Shown one piece after another: positions 5,537 to 6,001 of a stretch of 6,001 nt of DNA (positions are counted from its first letter, which is position 1; each line of letters begins with the position of its first letter). A model generated the notes under the pieces. That model was not told the origin of the DNA. It worked only from the letters and a program-made list of their open reading frames with translations, and ran no database searches. Source of the stretch: Spirochaetaceae bacterium (GTDB taxonomy: Bacteria > Spirochaetota > Spirochaetia > SZUA-6 > Bin103). Both the position numbers and the translations under genes were made by a program. The stretch is taken from contig JAPPKD010000202.1 of assembly GCA_028820215.1 (NCBI GenBank), forward strand, positions 1 through 6,001. Direction: 5' to 3'.

Positions 5537-6001
5537 ACCGGCGGCGGGCCAGCCATTCGATGCCCTGCTGGAAGACGCGCTTGAAGCCGGGGTTGGTCCA
5601 CTCGGAGGCGTCGTGGCCCGACTGCCAGCACAGAACGCGCGAGCGGTCCAGCTTGTGGCACCACGCCAGCGAGGGGATGTTGCCGGCGTGATCGTGGGTC
5701 AGCAGGACGGTGCTGTCCGGGCCGCATGCCGGCAGCAAGAATCCTTCGCCGGAGATGGCGAAGTCGTCCACGCCGGCGGTGACCGGGTGGTCGGGATGCT
5801 CGACGTGCACGTTCATGTCGATGCGCGGCGTGAACCGGCCCGGCTTCTTCAAGGTACGGTCGACCGAGTTGCAGACGCGGTCGAAGGCGGCGCTCTCCGG
5901 GAACGACAACAGCGCGTGGTGCCACACGAACCAGCCCTGACCGGTAGTGCCGATCTGCCGGTTGGCTTCGTCGATGCGCTCGGCCATGTCGGGGCGCAGG
6001 C
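5535..6001 (-). CDS. ThuA-like domain protein, 5' end outside the window
   Basis: The frame is open to the window edge and four codons precede the first in-window ATG (5987), so this is probably the C-terminal part of a longer gene. ThuA-like proteins (trehalose utilisation family, PF06283) have a class I glutamine amidotransferase-like fold and occur in sugar-catabolism loci; their reaction is poorly defined. Visible family blocks, numbered from the ATG at 5987, are GWFVWHHALLSFP at 18-30, HVEHPDHPVTAG at 61-72, the PSLAWCHKLDRSRVLCWQSGHD stretch at 105-126 (with SGHD as key motif), and WTNPGFKRVFQQGIEWLARR at 130-149. The C-terminus is complete. No secretion signal can be judged because the N-terminus is missing. 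hicB follows after ten bases. Confidence 0.88.
   Translation of the reverse strand, partial: LRPDMAERIDEANRQIGTTGQGWFVWHHALLSFPESAAFDRVCNSVDRTLKKPGRFTPRIDMNVHVEHPDHPVTAGVDDFAISGEGFLLPACGPDSTVLLTHDHAGNIPSLAWCHKLDRSRVLCWQSGHDASEWTNPGFKRVFQQGIEWLARRR

Overview
This window comes from a GC-rich bacterial chromosome. I counted 43 G+C in 60 bases (72%) in two sample blocks inside the long genes, at 1381-1440 and 3601-3660. The gene content (RtcB, a cyclase-family hydrolase, SDR, zinc alcohol dehydrogenase, ThuA-like protein, HicBA, an AAA ATPase with DUF4276) suggests a soil or marine heterotroph, but no gene identifies a species or phylum. Every gene I can support lies on the minus strand, so transcription runs from high to low coordinates.

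Right edge (5282-6001): the C-terminal part of a ThuA-like protein runs off the window. Its stop codon overlaps the ribosome-binding site of a small HicB-like antitoxin gene, and the hicB 3' end overlaps the start of hicA.

Middle (4126-5301): a graveyard of gene pieces, all pointing the same way. HicA keeps only its N-terminal half. It is followed, in the same frame after one stop codon, by the C-terminal end of an aldo/keto reductase. Then comes the N-terminal third of an AAA ATPase with an intact Walker A motif, and then what looks like the C-terminal end of a DUF4276 protein in another frame. Two junctions, near 5190 and near 4520, look like deletion scars. Base composition is mosaic: the AKR piece matches the host (73%), while hicB (52%) and the AAA/DUF4276 remnant (about 50-58%) do not. 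The stretch 4126-4329 holds no gene I can see.

Left (140-4125): a four-gene operon in the order SDR oxidoreductase, cyclase-family metal hydrolase, zinc-dependent medium-chain alcohol dehydrogenase, RtcB-type RNA ligase. The last three genes are separated by 2 and 1 bases. The first three look like a small catabolic pathway (oxidation of an alcohol or polyol-type substrate plus hydrolysis of a cyclic amide or lactone); the substrate cannot be read from sequence. RtcB is an unexpected partner. Its conserved C-terminal strand appears in a different reading frame from the rest of the protein, so the gene carries a frameshift near base 231, real or from sequencing.

I found no tRNA, rRNA, CRISPR array, complete insertion sequence or convincing rho-independent terminator. 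The most unusual items are the double deletion scar with the remnant AAA-DUF4276 pair, the truncated HicA beside an apparently intact HicB, and the frameshifted RtcB tail.
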